From positions 124,001 through 188,000 of the forward strand of contig CAJNOJ010000126.1 of assembly GCA_905250025.1 (NCBI GenBank): a stretch of DNA of 64,000 bases, read 5' to 3'. Within the stretch, counting starts at the first letter, position 1. Each line of letters begins with the position of its first letter. Of this stretch, positions 26,666 to 39,011 are shown one piece after another. A program made the translations under genes and the position numbers. The stretch is from Adineta ricciae. Taxonomy: Eukaryota; Rotifera; Eurotatoria; Adinetida; Adinetidae. Below the pieces are notes generated by a model that was not told where the DNA came from, did no database searches, and worked only from the letters and a program-made list of their open reading frames with translations.

Positions 26666-29600
26666 TTATCTCAACAGGCGATATGGAGATGATTCGATAG
26701 ATCCGGCATTCGAGCCAGCGTAAGATGGTTGAGTGTAGCCAAAGCCGGCAGAGGATGGGCGACTGTAGTTTAGCCCATTCGAACCTAGTGGTGCATAGGT
26801 CGATGCCGCTCCTGACGCGAAGGGAGGTCTACTCAATCCACTATTCGAATATGTATTTCTTGCCGCATATGGACTACGTTGAGCTCCTCCTGATGCAGCG
26901 GATATGACAGGAGGAGAAGGAATGCGACTGCTGCGTTGCTGCTGTTGTTGGAGGTTTCTTGCGATTAGAGCGCGTTGTTCCTGGATGTGTTGTCGGATAT
27001 CATTAAAGTTTCGCAGATTCGAGCGACCGCCGGTTTGCGAGAAAAGACCCGGCTGTGCACCTGCCGTCTGTGATGGCTGAAATGGGATCAGTAAACCTCC
27101 TGGTGTGAGGGGCACGATTGGTACTGATGATGATCGCTGTATATTACCACCTAATATAAGGCTACAAACATCGAAGTTTTTTTTTTGCGATGGTGAAATA
27201 TACATATCACGATTAGAGGAAGCATTATTTTCATACGCGCAAATATCAACGAGCGACAGACTATGTAAACAAGCACTTACTTTGGATTTGAAGCCATTGG
27301 TGTTGTTATGGTTGGTTGCATGAGTTGAATAGCACCACCGCTACCTGCTGGTGCTGCAACCGCTGCAGACGGAAGAGGTACACCAGCACGACCAGCAACA
27401 GTCTATTATTATAAGAAAGAAAAAGGATAATCAGTTTTATTCCGAGTATAATATTGACAGGATCAATCACCTGTAGGAGAGCATGTCGAAACATGTTTGG
27501 TCCCTGTGATTGGCCTCCTGTGAGAACTGATGGAATACGTGCAGGTGCATAAGATGGTTGACTCAATGCTAAGAGAGGCGAATTAGCAACAGCCATCTGT
27601 TGGTTTTGAACTGGAACCACCACAGGATCATATGGACGTTGATAGAGAAGTTGCGGTGAACCTTGCAGAAAAAGAACCATTCGTCATTCTAACATGTACT
27701 GATTTCTTCTACATACTATTTAATTAATAATAAAAAAATAGATTAGTAGATTATATTAGTCACCTAAATAGAACCGTCACCAAAAGAACGAAAGTATTTT
27801 AATCAAAACTCTACCTGCAATAGCTTGTGTTGGCACTAGACGAAGAGAGAGAGAGAAGATGAAAGGAAAGAATGAATGAACGTTGATCAATTTACCTTGA
27901 ATAGTCTGAAGAACAGACGGATTTTGAACTAATTGTGGTTGTATCGTTTGAATTACTTGCGGTGTCGCCGAGGCAATTTGTACAAATTGGCCAGCCTGTG
28001 TTTGTTGGCTCGGAATGATTTGTAATTGTTGTGGTTGTTGAATAAGTTGCAACGGTTGAGGCTGTTGAATAACTTGTAACGGTTGCGGTTGCGGTTGTTG
28101 AATGATTTGTAACGGCTGGGGTTGTGGTTGTTGAATAATAACACTCGTCGCGCGTTGAAGTGACGTCTGCGGCACAGTAACGATTGATGGTGAATTTGAT
28201 GTTGCTGACAATGGATTGAAAACGGGTATCTGATTGATGATGGTTGGTTGTAAAGTGGATGAACAATTGTCGACGCAAACAAACTGCTGTTGCGGCGATG
28301 ATGTCACAGTCTGTTGAATAATGTTATTATTATTCGATGCACATAGGTAGTCTTGTTGATTGGGATCCGTGCAATAAACAATTTGTGATGTTTGCTGCTG
28401 CTGTTGAGGAAGACAAAAGAACGGATCAGTTGTTTGTTGAACGATCTATCAAGAGAAAAGATGAATAGGAGATGTCTAGTTGAAAGGATTTTTCTTCGAG
28501 CAAAGCTTCAGTGATGCAAAAGGCACAAGCTTATCTTTATTTCGCAGAAGCAGCGCAACAGTTAGCAGTTTTCATACACAAGGGTTTGATACGCATCTGA
28601 CTGTTGTCAATGGAGGACAACAATCCTCTTCGATATAGATTCGTTCGATTTCTTGAATGTAATTAACATTCGAACAGGCAGGTACTGCCGTTTGAGTACA
28701 CTGATAGGGTGAATAACTATTCACATGCGTTTCATTTCGTTCTGCTACGCGATGTGAGATGACTTTGTTCGTAATAGGCTGCAGAGGAATCGTTCCTTCG
28801 CTTGTATGCTAAGAAATGATCAACGGAAATGATTGTTATCATGTTAAATATTTATGTATATAAGAATGAAAATCTGCACTTACTCCATCTTGATCTTGAT
28901 TGTAGAATACATCTTGCGAAAATCCATCAGATATGATTGATTGATGTTGTTGTGGTTGTGAAAGATTACCGTCACGATAGACAACCATCGGTGCTTGTTG
29001 ATCGTCGCCTACAACTGCTTCTGTTTCAGTTGCATATGGAACACTAGCAAATCCGTTTGGATCAACTGTATAACTATCGCCGTTCCCCACTTCGCGATAG
29101 ACGATCATTGGTTGCTGTTGATCTTGTTCAAGATATTGTGAATTGGCAAATGCCATTTTCGATGTTTCTAGAGTTGCTGGATTTTGCCGATTTCGAATAG
29201 ATTCAGCACTTTTAGCACGGTGTCGTCGACTATGATGACGATGATGATGCTTTTCGCCATGATGATGGTGGTGATGGTGATGTTTGTGTTTGTGCGGTCG
29301 TTTTGATGTCGATGAGCCATTTTCAAATATCGACGTACTTCGTACCGGTTTTTCGACTGGCCAAATTTTCGTTTGCATATTCGACGGTGTGTGCACAACA
29401 CTTGGTGCCTAGCAAAGACAGAGTTATATCAACGAATGATAATAGATGTTATCAAAGCAATTTAAGAAGCTTACAGCAAAGTAACTCGCAGGGGAATTTT
29501 GTATCACAGTCGGTTGAATCGTTCGCGTATCAAGCTTTGTCTGTTAGAAGCAAAAGTATATGCATGTATGTGTTTGTGTGAGTTAACATAGGAGCAGACA

Positions 29601-29848
29601 TGTAAAACTTTTTACTTACTGTCATAGGTGGTGGGGCATCCACGTTGATATACATGTGTGGAATAGCTTCCACTCTTTCGAAATTCTTAACTGAAATCAG
29701 AGGGTGTGTAACGATAGAAAGTATTGAAATGAATACACTTACGTTGATCTTGCTCATTGCCCCCTACAGTTGCTAGTCTCATCATTGTTGGCAAATCAGG
29801 ATTCATCGGCAGTTGATTGGTTGCCCACGCTGTATATTTCCGAGACAT
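26666..29848 (-). CDS. Large Q/P/H-rich low-complexity protein, unknown function
   Basis: Multi-exon gene, start MSRKYTAWATNQLPMNPDLP, stop at 26666, roughly 800 residues. In order: a short conserved-looking N-terminus, a His-rich tract (about 29225-29300, ten or more His with Lys/Arg), paired segments QQQPMIVYREVGNGDS and QQAPMVVYRDGNL (an internal duplication), a Cys-containing stretch (YIEEDCCPPLTTVRC), then a Gln-rich body with four imperfect copies of a LQ(I/V/L)IQQPQP unit at 28020-28130, and a Ser/Gly/Arg-rich C-terminus (SPYAARNTYSNSGLSRPPF). I find no catalytic domain or membrane segment. Composition suggests an intrinsically disordered scaffold or RNA-associated protein; this is inference. 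An intron of about 130 bp (near 28448-28577) is inferred from phase. Confidence 0.6.
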
Positions 29849-31060
29849 TCTTTAGACTATATTATTTCCTGTCAGATGATTAAAGACAAAAGTTCATTGA
29901 CAACTTTATGAATTCACTGTGAGCGAAAGAGAAAAAAGATGATGTTCGGTTTAATTATCTAAAACAAAATAAAGACGACAGTCTATGATGAAGGTTATAT
30001 CCAAGTACGTATTCAACACTGATAAGAAAAAAACGGAGTGCGAGCAATGTTGTGAACAACAAACCATTTATGTATATATATATATAAGCAAAAAATCGAC
30101 GTTGATCAAGGCTGCTGACGCGAATAAATATCTATACGTTTTTTTCCTTGTTTTATAGATAAGAGAAACATTGCCTTGTATATCGCTGATACCAGACTAT
30201 CAGTAATTTAACGAGTGACATTGAGAAAATGTGTGTTTAGTCGTTATATTGTAATGTCGATACGAAACAAAATCATCGGTGTCGTGTTGATCGTAGTCGA
30301 TGTGCACCATACACTGAGCAGGTTGATTTATTGATCAACTTTATATACACGACTGAACGTATAATAAACGTTGATATGATATTTATCTTGCGTATGGGGC
30401 ATCGTTAACTTACGTGTTGATAAGCACAACCTGTGCACAATCGTCACGACAGAGGAAATGTTTTAGCTCCTCCTTCTCTCCTCCTCTTCGTTTTTCTCTC
30501 TCCTCTGTACGTTTCATCAATGAACAAACCAGCCATATGAGTACTTGTGAAGAAAGAAAAAAAAACGTTTGGGACTCATATCAAATGACGAAAATAAACT
30601 TAATTTTTGTCTCTTTACACACTCAATGTAACTTATGAAGACTACGTAAGAGCGTTCATCCGATAAAACTACGGTGACCTATCGTCTGTTCTCCTCTGAT
30701 GCATCGATCAAATATTGTTGTATTTATCATGTAGACACTGAAGAAAAGAAGAACTAAACGTTTGTTACAAAAACAAGAAAATATTCATATAGATTTGAGT
30801 AAATATTTAACTTATGTGAGCAAATCTAGTAAGATTAGTTTGTCGTAGTCGGAAATGTTTTTTGTTGATCAGAACATCGACGATAAGTTCATTTTGCGTT
30901 ATTTTTGTTGATTATCGGCAATTGAAGTACAAAGAAGAAAGCGAAGGGAAATGAATGTAAAGAAAAAGAAAACAAAACATGTTTGGCAATCGATTATTGT
31001 CAGATGTTGACTCGCGTTGATATTAACGGTCTTATTCCACAAACTAGTTCACACTGAAAA
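29849..31060. other. Divergent intergenic region
   Basis: No supported gene; AT-rich with a TA run near 30073-30085. Promoter regions of the Q/P-rich gene (-) and the third receptor (+). Confidence 0.45.
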
Positions 31061-32146
31061 ATGAATAGTTCATTACCGGCTGAAAGACATATTACACTGA
31101 TCATTCATCTAACGAATAGTATCTTTCCATTGTTAATTTTACCATTAGCAACCATCGGTAATTCGCTTTGTTTCCTCGTATTTTGCCGACCCAAATTTCA
31201 AAAACGTCTTACGCGTACATCCTCTGTATGTGTACGCGTATTGTGTATTAATGATCTGATTCTCTTATATTTATTTATTATTGACATCTTTTTAAAAGTC
31301 TATATGAAACCACCAATACGGATCTATTCAACGCCAACCGGTTGTCGGTTGTATAAGTGTATACGTTATTCTATATTAGATTTTTCAGCCTATATACAAC
31401 TGGGCTTAACGACAGATCGTTTCATTTGTTGCGTTTATCATACGTACTATTCGCGCTGGCGTAAACGAAACTATTTATTTTATTTATTAGGCATTGCATT
31501 CGTCTGCATATTTGCGAAGAACTCCTCGTTTTTGTCACCATCCTATGGATATTACTCAATCAATACTAGTAATAATCATACCACAGTTAAATGCTCGGTG
31601 AAGATTAAAGCGATCTATTTTACAATGTATATGGCCTATGGACAATCACTAATTGATATGGTTTTTATCACCTGTATACCATTTTTTCTTATTCTGTATT
31701 TCAATTCGCGAATTTTAAGACAAGTTGTACGTTTACGTACGGAATGTTGGAGTACATTCACGCGAATAATGCACATCGCACCTGCCCGTTCCGAAAGTTC
31801 CTTTTCACTATCTACAAATATTCCAGCATATGGGACAGCGAATACAACCGTTATTATAACAGCGCATCGTGCAAGGCATCGGCGTCTGCATTTGACGTTT
31901 GCACTTGGATGTATATCGTTTATATTTATGTTTAGTACAGCACCATATAAGATATTTAAGATCATCGAAAGACACGATAAAGTTATTCGAGATCAACATA
32001 AGCATGGCGCTCAGAAATCTATACATATACTATTAGCGGAAGTTATTATCGATTGTTTTGTTTATTTGTCATGTTCAACGCCGTTTTTTGTTTGTTTTGC
32101 TACGTCGAGTATTTTTCGTGATGAATTACGACGAGTTTTTCAATAA
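31061..32146 (+). CDS. Rhodopsin-like GPCR (FMRFamide-receptor type)
   Basis: Intronless 361-residue receptor. TM1 LILPLATIGNSLCFLVF with GNS; SVCVRVLCINDLILLYLF gives the TM2 ND pair; Cys before TM3 (GCRLYKCIRYSIL); TM3 ends LTTDRFICCVYH, the DRY-equivalent. TM5 IPFFLILYFNSRIL, a long third intracellular loop with Ser/Arg/His, TM6 HLTFALGCISFIFMFSTAPY and TM7 VIIDCFVYLSCSTPFFVCF. N-terminal N-glycosylation motif at NSS. Closer to canonical peptide receptors than the receptor at 9643. Confidence 0.87.
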   Translation: MNSSLPAERHITLIIHLTNSIFPLLILPLATIGNSLCFLVFCRPKFQKRLTRTSSVCVRVLCINDLILLYLFIIDIFLKVYMKPPIRIYSTPTGCRLYKCIRYSILDFSAYIQLGLTTDRFICCVYHTYYSRWRKRNYLFYLLGIAFVCIFAKNSSFLSPSYGYYSINTSNNHTTVKCSVKIKAIYFTMYMAYGQSLIDMVFITCIPFFLILYFNSRILRQVVRLRTECWSTFTRIMHIAPARSESSFSLSTNIPAYGTANTTVIITAHRARHRRLHLTFALGCISFIFMFSTAPYKIFKIIERHDKVIRDQHKHGAQKSIHILLAEVIIDCFVYLSCSTPFFVCFATSSIFRDELRRVFQ

Positions 32147-32416
32147 GAATAAAAGAAAACAACGACAAACTTTTCATGTGTACATATTATACTCCATTGT
32201 TTTCTTATTTGACATTTCTATCCAGCTCCAGTTGACCTCTTCAAGCACATAGCTTTACATCCGGAATTACTTCAATATGTTTTCTTGGTTGAGTTTTTCT
32301 TGCATATATGCAAAGCGATGTACTCGGAATTTGCCTGCCTAGATTTGATCATATTTCGGTCGTTTGTTTACTTTTCATTCTTGTCATGTGTTTTACTTTC
32401 ATGTAGAAAAAAAAGT

Positions 32417-34140
32417 ATGTCTACGCGGTTACTTCATACGTTGCCTAGTGAATTAATTTATGAAATTCTTGATCATTTGGACGAAGTTACGATTTTCCTC
32501 TCGTGCCGTAATGTTTGTACGAGACTCAATACCATTACGGATCATTATCGACGATATCAAGTAATTGAAAATGATTCCCATTTCCATTTAGTTGTACGAT
32601 GTTCTTTCTATTGACAGAAATTGACGACATTGAATTTATCTTACCAACGATTGGATAGCCGCGGAATACAACGACTAGTCGCTGCATTGCCACAAAATAA
32701 AGTACATTGACTATTACTGTTTCATCTCTTGTTGATTTATTTTGCATAGACTCTTCTCTCACTTTTTTTACAAGGTAATCGAATAGATTCACAAGGCATA
32801 CGAGATATTATTAATACTCTCATACAAAACACAGTAAGAAAATACTATCGATGTTTACTTTTGTTTGTAAACTATTTGCAGACATTGACTACATTGAATC
32901 TTGAAAGCAATGGGATTGGTCATGAAGAAGCGAAGTATCTAGTCAACTTTTTGCAACGAAATAGGGTAATTCTATCATTTACACAGATTGTCGTTTTACA
33001 GCATTCTTTGTAAAGGCACTTACAACACTCTATCTGAGTAATAATAAACTCAACGATGAAGGCACGCAGCATCTTGCCCATGCTTTAGTACAAAATCAGG
33101 TAATTCTATTCATTTAACAGTTCAGCCATTGGCATTATACATGTATAGACACTGACAACAATGGACTTGCAAGGAAATCAGATTAGTGATGTTGGAATTC
33201 GGTATTTAGCAGATGCCTTGCACAACAATAAAGTGATTTAATAAATAACTTTGACGTTTGATTTCAATAGTATCTCTCTTCCATAGACACTCGTTCGATT
33301 ATATCTTCAAAACAATCGAATCGGTCATTTAGGAGGACAGTATCTGGCTGATGCTATGAAAACAAACAGAGTAATAAAATTACTAATAAAATCATTTATA
33401 TTCATCCGTTTTTAGACACTGACGGTAATTCATCTGAGCCATAACAAACTTGGACAACAGGGAATACAATACTTTGCACGAGCTTTACAACACAATGAAG
33501 TATACTATATTTTTGTCCGAGTCTATTGTCAGCTCTACACTAACATCATCGTTTTAACTTAACAGACAATTGTTACACTTGATCTTCAACATAATCAGAT
33601 TGGCGATCAAGGTATACTGCACTTAGCAAAAGCTATAGAAGGAAATAAAGTAATATTTTGCATACTAATAGGTCACTTGTTTCGCAATTGTGTGATAGAC
33701 ACTCAATGCAATTTATTTACAAAATAATCAAATCGGTCATGCAGGAGCACAGTATCTCGCCGATGCTCTTCGAGCGAATAAAACACTTACCATCTTAGGA
33801 CTCCAAAACAATCAAATCGGCGATTCCGGAGCAGATTATTTAGCCGATGCCTTAAAACGGAATAAAGTATTATTCTTCATTCAGATTTTTCCTCTAATCA
33901 ATCGGTTCTTAAGACACTCATTGCACTATATTTATGTAATAACAACATCTCCATTCGCGGAGAGCACTATCTATTATATGGTCTTCAGAAGAATACTGTA
34001 ATATGAATCAAACATACATCTGATTCTTTACTCGGTGTTCTATATTTTAGACACTGACTATATTGGACATGCGAAACAATCATGTCACCAATGATATACA
34101 ACAACTCATGAAAACAATTCTCGAAAGAAACATGCATTAA
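32417..34140 (+). CDS. F-box protein with twelve RNI-type leucine-rich repeats
   Basis: Likely substrate receptor for an SCF ubiquitin ligase. Exon 1 (32417-32560) gives the F-box: LLHTLPSELIYEILDHLDEV...CRNVCTRLN. Each later exon codes one 28-residue repeat of form TLTTLxLxxNxIGxxGAxxLAxAL, starts with Thr-Leu and ends in phase 0: 32618-32701, 32750-32833, 32882-32965, 33016-33099, 33149-33232, 33287-33370, 33416-33499, 33566-33649, 33699-33866 (two repeats), 33914-33997 and 34051-34140 with the stop. All single-repeat exons are exactly 84 nt. Introns are 44-68 bp. The repeats are of the RanGAP/NLR ribonuclease-inhibitor kind. Single-exon frames hide this gene completely. Confidence 0.93.
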
Positions 34141-35312
34141 GGATACAAGTAACATCCATTATAGTAGATTCGTCTGGTTCTCGACTGATTAATGAACAAA
34201 AACAAAATGGAATGTGCAACAAAAATTTCTGTTCAGTTCGCGAAGAATGCTATTTAAGGTTGCGGACATTTTGATTATTTTATTCAATTTTATCACTCCG
34301 ACATTTGCATAGAAAATATTAAAGAATTGTTTCTCCAAAGTCCAAAGTCCAAAGTTCGAAATGATGAAGTGGGATGAGATGTAGGTTATTCACCTGAAAA
34401 AATCTCGATTCTCGATCAAAGGTTGAATTCTTGAGACTCCAATGAACCGCAAACTTAGTAGGAAATAATAGATATACGCCTGTACATTGTCATGTGTATT
34501 CTGCTTTCTATCACTCGAAACTTGGAATCATTCATTCATTCATTCATAGAATGTCTTTTACTAACGTAAGTTCAACCGCAGTAGTGATGAAGACGCTCAT
34601 GACGAACTCAAGAACGATAATAAAGAAGTTCGGGTACCAGGTATTTCAAACAAATCATTTTTCCAAAATTAATAGACTGCGCTTCAAAAGAAGTTAGTAT
34701 TTTGAACTCACTAGTTCCTTTGTATGAACTTGTTTAGAACGGCTACGCATCGAAATAAAACGACACTCTTCGTGTTCGTGGTTATTAGTTCTTGTCTGCA
34801 AGAACACTTTTTTTTAATATAAATATGTATTCATTCAAGATCAAGAACATTTAATTCTTATTTCATAAAATCTATCAGAAATACTTTTAGTGTATAGCGA
34901 GCTCTTCTTTCCGTACACCGTCCACCTGCAGCATATGTCTACATTCCATCAAACCACTATATACCATCTTTTTCATGTGATTCTTCTCTCAGTTAAGACA
35001 TCAATATTTCACTCCCTCATCTGAAAACATTATCAAAGCCATGCTTGGCGTCTTTACGCCCAGAAAATATCGATTAATTAATATCTTCGTCAGGTCTACG
35101 CAATTACATCGCTACGCATAAAAAGAAAACAGACCGATGTAACTTCTATGTTGCAGTTGCCTATTGGCTCAAATTTCACGCAGTAGTACAGCATGGCAAA
35201 AGACATGTTTGGACAGATATTTTTCTGCATTCTGATGAAATGCATTAGTCACAGAACGCCTGAATCATCCTTTAAACGCAAATAAATACAGGCCTACCAC
35301 AGGTGTCATGCA
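34141..35312. other. Intergenic
   Basis: No supported gene. A short triplicated AGTCCAA block lies near 34337-34355 and an ATTC tetranucleotide run near 34530-34547. Confidence 0.45.
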
Positions 35313-36789
35313 ATGAATATGATGGCGTCAACAAACGACATAGGTTTGATCTCTGAGCGTATTCGTTCTTCAACAGACGTTGACATGAATGATATTCATT
35401 GTTCAACTATCTGTGAAAATGTTCTGTGGAAACCAGTCTCTTGTCAACAATGCGAGACCCATTTCTGTTTAAAATGCATTACAAAGTGGTTAGAAAAGAA
35501 TCCGAATCAATGTCCGTTACGATGCGATACTTTCGTTCAACGGCCGTGTTCGAAATTTATCGCAAGACAATTGGCTAAATTGCAAATTGTTTGCGTTTAT
35601 CAACCAAATGGTTGTAATGAAGTGAGTTCGATTGCGCTTGCTTTCTTTCAGTGAGTGAATTGTGGATATAAGTAGGATGTTTCATATGATGCTCTGGAGA
35701 AACATGAGCTAACCTGCAATTACCGGCCGGTAAAGTGTACTAATTGTTCAGAAGAAATGCTACAGAAGGATCTTACTGAACATCGATCCCGATGTACAGC
35801 AGCTGTTACCACATCTGGTAATTGCACAATGGTTTCCGAGTCAAACGATGGTCCTACACAATATGCTGATGAAATCTATCTTAGAGAACAATTTGAACAA
35901 TTTAAACGTGAGTCACAACTGGAAATTCAACGACTCAGAGAACAAATTCAACAAACACAACGTAAGACCGAAAGAAATCGAGATGGGTGTGAGATATCTG
36001 TCTGTGTGTTTAGATGAACAAACAGCAGCCTTAGTCATACGAGGCATTATTTCAGATGAGGTAGGTACACATACATAGTCCTTGACCCAATAAACATTGT
36101 CAGACATTTCTCAACCATAGAATCAAAGACAGCGAACGCATCTCAGATCTACAGTTGAAATAGATCAACTTCATAGAAATCGTATTGTTCCTGGTAAGAG
36201 CACAGAAGCGACGGGCAACGACAAATTATTCTGTACGGAATGTCGTAATGTTGTTTTGAGACCAGTGTGTTGTCAAAATTGTAAAAATATATTCTGCAAC
36301 AGTTGCCGTCCTCAAATTGGCTTTTTTAATAAAATCACAACATTCTTAGGTGCTCAACGTCCTCGACATGGAAGGAACAATTGTGAAGTTTTCGAAGAAG
36401 GGTCACTACCTACTGACCTTGTCACTGATCTAGCCAGATTGTCAATTCGTTGTGCATATGCTCCGAATGGATGTCAAGAAACGCCGTACTATTACGATTT
36501 GGAAGATCATGAACGGTATTGCGAATTCGAAATGATTCCATGTCAAACTTGTCAAATGCCTATATCAAGACGATCACCGGAGACCAAGCATAGCTTGCAA
36601 GAGTGCTTTGCAGTCATGTACGAGAAGAATCCTTCGGGAATTCAGCAACAATTTACGGCGCTTTTAGATGCTACTGAGACTGTTCGAGCAGAAAATCGTC
36701 GCCTGAAAGCAGTTGTTGATAATATGAGAGGTGAAATCAATGATTTAAAAGGCAGATGCGAAAAGAAAACTCATAAGAGAAATGCGTAA
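35313..36789 (+). CDS. Double RING/TRAF-zinc-finger protein
   Basis: Four exons in phase: 35313-35621, 35676-35961, 36014-36060, 36121-36789, about 436 residues. Module 1: RING CSTICENVLWKPVSCQQCET...HFCLKC...CPLRC, then TRAF-type zinc finger (YQPNGCNE-VSYDALEKHELTC, YRPVKCTNC, HRSRC) and a coiled coil (REQFEQFKRESQLEIQRLRE). Module 2 repeats the layout: CTECRNVVLRPVCCQNCKNI, FCNSC, then YAPNGCQETPYYYDLEDHE, IPCQTC, and a second coiled coil (ETVRAENRRLKAVVDNMRGE). Module 2 RING has Asn for the zinc-binding His and lacks the last Cys pair, so it probably no longer recruits E2. TRAF-like E3 or signalling adaptor. No MATH domain is visible. Confidence 0.85.
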
Positions 36790-37206
36790 CTTCATTTTTG
36801 TTGTTGTTTCATTTGTTTTCAATAAAATATCACTGATTAGTCACATTCGCATTCTTCCGAACCATTGTGTTAGCTCTTGACGGGTAGGCCATTAAGCGAT
36901 GAGTTCAGAAATAATTCAACTTCGTAATTTTGTTCGAATATGACCGTGAAATGTGTTTGATAATATTTTATCGAGAATGTCAATATATCAAGTCCTGAGA
37001 ATTTTCCCCCAGCAAAATCCCCATGAAATAACAATCGGGGAAAACACAGATGTACTCATTACTTTATATTCAAAATCTTTTGACCGGTAAATGAACTTTC
37101 GGAGTCATGATTGTCATTATCCTAATGCTCTCCTTCTTATTTGCGACTGAACCGCACAAAAAAATTCTCGAATGCATTCAGATTCACTCTCTTCTATGAT
37201 AGTTAA
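36790..37206. other. Intergenic
   Basis: Polyadenylation-type AATAAA near 36821, then AT-rich sequence; no gene. Confidence 0.4.
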
Positions 37207-38488
37207 GTGAATTTGATTCGAATAAATAGCTCGGCGCCAATGCAGCTAATCATTTATACACATATGCATGAATCTTCATTTTTCTCCTCATTATCACGTA
37301 AAGCGATTATTGATCCTAATTTGATACTTCAAACTTACCATAAAAATTGCATGTACAAAGCCACAGTCGATTTAACAGAAAAAGCGTTCAATGAAGTGTC
37401 CATTCAATGTCCAAATTCGCTAGATAATAATTATATTGACGAACAAACACAAGTATCACGATCGAATGAATCAAAAGAATCTCAAACTAGTGATGTTAAC
37501 TCTCCTATTTCGATTCGAAATCAGCAACAATCTGAGACACAACATGTAAAGGTGAAATTGAAGAAATATGTGTTGATTAATCCATACGCAATGATAGATC
37601 GAGCAGATCAAGGTGAACAATTCCTTAAATTTCTCTACGAGCAAAATGCAGAACTTATTACAGTTTACACCAGTTTTCTCAAACATCTTCTCAGATATAC
37701 TGATCAATTTCTCTTGTCTTTACAACAGAAACATGGTTTGTATGGTGTTTACCGACAGGATATGATGCGGTAGGTATTCTCATGTGAAATCAAGTGTTCG
37801 CTGACTGTGACTTCTGTTCAGATATGTGATTAGTTTACAAGAGCAGATTAGTGAACTTCGAGCGAAGGTTAATATTCTGCGAGAAGCAAACAAAACTCTT
37901 GCTTCATTTCGAAAGCATTTTTACAAAATCACTCGATCCAAATGTGAGTTGGAAAATGCATTGAACAAATATCAGAAACGCTCTTCGGATCACTCTCAGT
38001 CAGGTTTGAATTACTTCTTTTTTTTGGAATACTACAATATGCCTTTATTTAACTGAAGGGAAATATCAAGAGCAACTCTTAGAAGTATATCAACGAACAT
38101 CTATTCAACTACGAACAGTAGAAGAACAGCGTTTGGTTGCCATTCGTGAACAGATTAGGTTTGCTATGAATCTGACAATCACGTCTCTAGGTACGGATGG
38201 TGGATAGATGATAAAAGAGTATCCCCTACGATTATTTCAGACCGTCATAGTTTATTTACTTCAAACAATGTTGACGACTTACTCGACGGCTGGGATAATC
38301 AACACAAAATAGCCATCGATCATTGGTCACATTTACCAGCTTACGCCAGTATTTCTCAACAATATTCATCCTTACTTCTACTCGATGAGATCAAACAAAT
38401 AGTTGATAAATATTACAATCAACAGCAGTTGAATTCAAGTCATCGAAATACTCAAATGATAACTTTTCTAAATGAATCGACTTCGTAA
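37207..38488 (+). CDS. Coiled-coil protein, unknown family
   Basis: Four exons join in phase: 37207-37769, 37822-38003, 38059-38190, 38241-38488, about 374 residues. The N-terminal third is polar (NKESQTS-like Ser/Asn/Gln), then a helical block (DQGEQFLKFLYEQNAELITV) and a long coiled coil (VISLQEQISELRAKVNILRE ... LASFRKHFYKITRSKCELEN). No domain is recognised. The start could also be the Met at 37240 or 37267; nothing decides. It follows the RING-TRAF gene on the same strand. Confidence 0.6.
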
Positions 38489-38621
38489 CGTCAGATATAG
38501 TGGACGAACATACTCTATCCGTGGAAAAGAAATCTGACACTATGCCAGATTTTAATTTGTTTTTTTTTAAACTTATTATGAAAAATCAAAAGATAAAATA
38601 CAAGATCATGTTTCGAGCAAG

Positions 38622-39011
38622 TTATTGGCTGCTAATGATTTGATTCTCTTCTCGAGGATGTTCTAATAAAATGAGATCCCCATCAACCGTTCGAGCAATT
38701 AATTGCACTCCACCTTGAACTTCTAGGTTCTCGATACTGTCAATAAAACTGCTAATCACGCGTTCTTGATTTAATTTTTCCAACGGACCAGCCATCTTTG
38801 TTGATACAACAGTTGAATGCTCCCACAGGTCAATGTCAGCTATGTATCGAAAATCGCACTTGATAGTATTGATAATACGCACTTGAACGTGAAAAATGTC
38901 AGGATTTATCTCATCACGTGTTATCTCCAATTGACATCCAATACATTCAGGATGTTGTGAATAATCGATAATATTCCAATCTCCTTCAATGTTGTTAACT
39001 TCTGATAACAT
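38622..39011 (-). CDS. Small beta-rich protein, unknown function
   Basis: 129-residue single-exon frame from MLSEVNNIEGDWNIIDYSQH. An upstream in-frame Met at 39071 is less likely because GDWNI-type starts lie near the N-terminus in compact lipocalin-like proteins. Alternating hydrophobic strands (HVQVRIINTIKCDFRY, VQLIARTVDGDLILLEH) suggest a small beta barrel. No family is assigned; the fatty-acid-binding/lipocalin resemblance is only topological. Convergent with the coiled-coil gene (134 bp between stops). Confidence 0.5.
   Translation of the reverse strand: MLSEVNNIEGDWNIIDYSQHPECIGCQLEITRDEINPDIFHVQVRIINTIKCDFRYIADIDLWEHSTVVSTKMAGPLEKLNQERVISSFIDSIENLEVQGGVQLIARTVDGDLILLEHPREENQIISSQ

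Noticed and set aside
27892-28282. Alternative minus-strand frames rich in Thr or Arg/Asn across the Gln-rich exon
   Set aside because: Shadow frames of the CAA/CAG repeat; only the Gln/Pro frame joins its neighbour exons in phase.
36256-36789. Separate second RING-TRAF gene
   Set aside because: A 47-nt exon and phase-matched introns link it to the first module; a lone start at 36256 would cut into the RING.
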